A DNA stretch of 64,000 nucleotides from Anaerolineae bacterium (GTDB lineage: Bacteria; Chloroflexota; Anaerolineae; Aggregatilineales; J027). Of this stretch, positions 62,436-64,000 are shown piece by piece; position 1 is the stretch's first letter, and every line of letters begins with the position of its first letter. The translations under genes were made by a program, and so were the position numbers. The notes beneath the pieces are model-generated. The model saw nothing but the letters and a program-made list of their open reading frames with translations. It was not told the origin of the DNA and ran no database searches. The stretch covers positions 124,001 to 188,000 of the forward strand of contig JAJTXY010000007.1 of NCBI GenBank assembly GCA_021463865.1, written 5' to 3'.

Positions 62436-63578
62436 ATGCGTCTACGAACCAAAATCCTGCTGTCCTATCTCGCGGTAGCCATCATTAGCCTTGTGGTGAT
62501 CTTTGCTTCGACCAGTTTTGTTGCCCCGCGCAATTTCGCCCATCGCATGGAAATGATGATGAAGCACGATACCGAAACGGAACATGGTCAGGGGCAAGGG
62601 CGTGGCATGATGGGCGGCGGTGGGGGCAGCAACGCCCCGACGGATGAGGAGATCAACCAGCGTTTTCGGGATGCCCTCAATGAATCGCTGCTGTGGGCAA
62701 GCGCTGCTGCGATTACGGCTTCCCTGCTTATCAGCGGCTTTGTCACATGGCGCATTACCCGTCCCATCAACGCGATGGTCGCCGCCAGTCAACGCATTGC
62801 CGATGGGCATTACACCGAACGCCTGCCCAAACATGCCCGCGACGAAATCGGTGATTTGATTCACAGCTTTAACCAGATGGCGGAGTCGTTACAGCAAACC
62901 GAATCCATGCGCCAACAGTTGATCGCCGATGTCACCCATGAATTAAAAACCCCCCTCACGACCATTATGGGCATGATGGAGGGTTTGGAGGATGGCGTCA
63001 TGGCGGCAAATCCGGCTACCTATCACCTTGTGCATCAGGAGGCTGACCGACTGCGGCGCTTGGTGCAGGATTTACAGGAGTTGTCACGCATCGAAGGCGG
63101 CCAAATCGCCCTCAATCTTCGTTCCCACACCCCGACTGAACTGGTCAAATTTGCCACTGACCGCCTTGCCCCGCAGTTTGCCGATAAGAATATTGCCCTC
63201 CACGTAAATCTGCCCCCTACCCTGCCCTGTGTCCATGCCGACCTTGAACGCACCGGACAGGTGTTGATGAACTTGCTTGGCAACGCCCTGCAATATACCC
63301 CTGCGGAGGGGCGGGTCGAGGTATCGGCCCAACCCGTTGACCATCAGGTGCGTTTCGCCATAAAGGATTCCGGGGTGGGTCTCACCGAGGCCAACCTGAC
63401 CAAGATTTTTCAGCGCTTCTATCGGGTAGATAAATCGCGTTCACGGGCCAGTGGTGGCAGTGGCATCGGCTTAACCATCGCCCGCCATCTGGTTGAAAGT
63501 CAAGGTGGCACGATTTGGGCAGAAAGCGACGGGCCAAATCTGGGCAGCACTTTCTATTTCACCCTCCCCATTGCCTAA
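62436..63578 (+). CDS. Membrane sensor histidine kinase with HAMP domain
   Basis: 380 residues: TM1 (about 8-28), a short extracytoplasmic loop of about 55 residues rich in Met, Gly and His (MEMMMKHDTETEHGQ, then a Gly/Met run), TM2 (about 85-107), HAMP (about 108-160), HisKA with His in DVTHELKTPLTTIMG (about 168) and HATPase with NLLGNALQYT, DSGVGL and GGSGIGLTIARH. The His/Met-rich loop suggests metal sensing, which is only an inference. Forms an operon with the regulator above. Confidence 0.94.
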   Translation: MRLRTKILLSYLAVAIISLVVIFASTSFVAPRNFAHRMEMMMKHDTETEHGQGQGRGMMGGGGGSNAPTDEEINQRFRDALNESLLWASAAAITASLLISGFVTWRITRPINAMVAASQRIADGHYTERLPKHARDEIGDLIHSFNQMAESLQQTESMRQQLIADVTHELKTPLTTIMGMMEGLEDGVMAANPATYHLVHQEADRLRRLVQDLQELSRIEGGQIALNLRSHTPTELVKFATDRLAPQFADKNIALHVNLPPTLPCVHADLERTGQVLMNLLGNALQYTPAEGRVEVSAQPVDHQVRFAIKDSGVGLTEANLTKIFQRFYRVDKSRSRASGGSGIGLTIARHLVESQGGTIWAESDGPNLGSTFYFTLPIA

Positions 63579-63663
63579 AAAACTTTACCAAATCTTCATA
63601 ATCTCGATACATCAACTTTATACGCTGCTGGCATCCTATAGATAACCCTTGAAGGAGCGCAGA

Positions 63664-63903
63664 ATGATGATGCATGGGGATTGGGATTTTGGAATGTGGG
63701 GTGGCTGGCTGGTGATGCTGCTGTTCTGGTTTTTGGTGTGCAGTTTGGTCATCAGCGCCCTTGTCTCGGTGTTTAATCGAGGCAGGGCCACACCACGTTA
63801 TTTAGGAGAACCGTTTGATCCACGCCGGATCGTCCAAGAACGCTATGCCAAAGGCGAAATCTCACGCGATGAATATCTCGCACTCATGAACGATTTTAAA
63901 TAA
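63664..63903 (+). CDS. Small membrane protein with SHOCT domain
   Basis: 79 residues from ATG 63664 (AAGGAG 6 nt upstream). A His/Trp/Met-rich N-terminus (MMMHGDWDFGMWGGW), one membrane helix (about 12-36) and a C-terminal SHOCT motif (RIVQERYAKGEISRDEYLALMNDF). Such proteins are often short membrane factors next to two-component or metal-related genes. Function unknown. Confidence 0.85.
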   Translation: MMMHGDWDFGMWGGWLVMLLFWFLVCSLVISALVSVFNRGRATPRYLGEPFDPRRIVQERYAKGEISRDEYLALMNDFK

Positions 63904-63918
63904 CACGGGAGAAAGACC

Positions 63919-64000
63919 ATGTTGAACAAACGCTATGTATCCACTTTGATGATTATTGCAATCGCCCTCGTCGCGGCGATTGGCCTCAGTGTGTTTTCCG
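63919..64000 (+). CDS. Start of an exported or membrane protein (3' truncated)
   Basis: GGGAGAAAGACC precedes an ATG, followed by 27 codons (MLNKRYVSTLMIIAIALVAA then IGLSVFS) to the window edge. The Lys/Arg start and hydrophobic core look like a signal peptide or first helix. It is 15 bp after the SHOCT gene, hence probably in the same operon. The rest is outside the window. Confidence 0.7.
   Translation, partial: MLNKRYVSTLMIIAIALVAAIGLSVFS

Noticed and set aside
1-64000. tRNA, rRNA or prophage genes
   Set aside because: None recognised by eye on either strand; short tRNAs could be missed without a covariance search.

Overview
The window looks like chromosomal DNA from a free-living, heterotrophic member of the Chloroflexota (Anaerolineae-like). 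The basis is gene content only: a Sec-exported (clade II type) nitrous oxide reductase, peptide-type ABC transporters used as sugar importers, a UxaE-type tagaturonate epimerase, several LacI regulators and many G/C-rich intergenic hairpin repeats. No rRNA or other taxonomic marker is present, so this is inference. No tRNA, rRNA, CRISPR array, phage gene or transposase gene was seen.

Layout. (1) 1-5721: cydA (5' end cut off)-cydB-cydD-cydC, the cytochrome bd oxidase and its assembly exporter. (2) 5722-6286: non-coding, with a decayed gene fragment on the minus strand. (3) 6287-25979: a pectin/galacturonate catabolic regulon. The minus-strand arm carries a five-gene peptide-type ABC importer, a heparinase II/III-like lyase, oligogalacturonate lyase, KduI, KduD, KdgF, an SDR fructuronate reductase, UxuA and KDPG aldolase. 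The divergent plus-strand arm carries a LacI regulator, UxaC, UxaE and KdgK. Three near-identical palindromic operators lie between the arms. (4) 26148-35905: a nitrous oxide reduction cluster (nosZ, membrane protein, a nosD-nosF fusion, nosY, cupredoxin, tandem cytochrome c, Sco protein) followed by two Crp/Fnr regulators, with a perfect Crp-type palindrome upstream of nosZ. (5) 36102-49910: a probable xyloglucan-oligosaccharide locus (GH42, GH29, LacI, peptide-type ABC importer, GH31 alpha-xylosidase). (6) 50020-58350: a probable xylo-oligosaccharide locus (LacI with three operators, family-1 binding protein, two permeases, GH3, exported GH8). (7) 58507-64000: a six-PAS soluble histidine kinase, an OmpR-type two-component pair, a SHOCT protein and a truncated exported protein.

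How it works together. Uronates from pectin fragments converge on 2-keto-3-deoxygluconate by two routes: KdgF/KduI/KduD for unsaturated uronates, and UxaC/UxaE/UxuB/UxuA for galacturonate and glucuronate. KdgK and the aldolase then give pyruvate and glyceraldehyde-3-phosphate. Two further loci debranch and import hemicellulose fragments. Cytochrome bd and NosZ provide low-oxygen and N2O respiration. This suggests a plant-detritus degrader living at an oxic/anoxic boundary.

Most notable points: the NosD-membrane helix-NosF fusion with an internal start signal (and a homopolymer caveat), the operator arrays, stem-loops in every binding-protein/permease gap, a palindromic repeat family confined to gaps in the pectin operon, and an exported Rex-like GH8.
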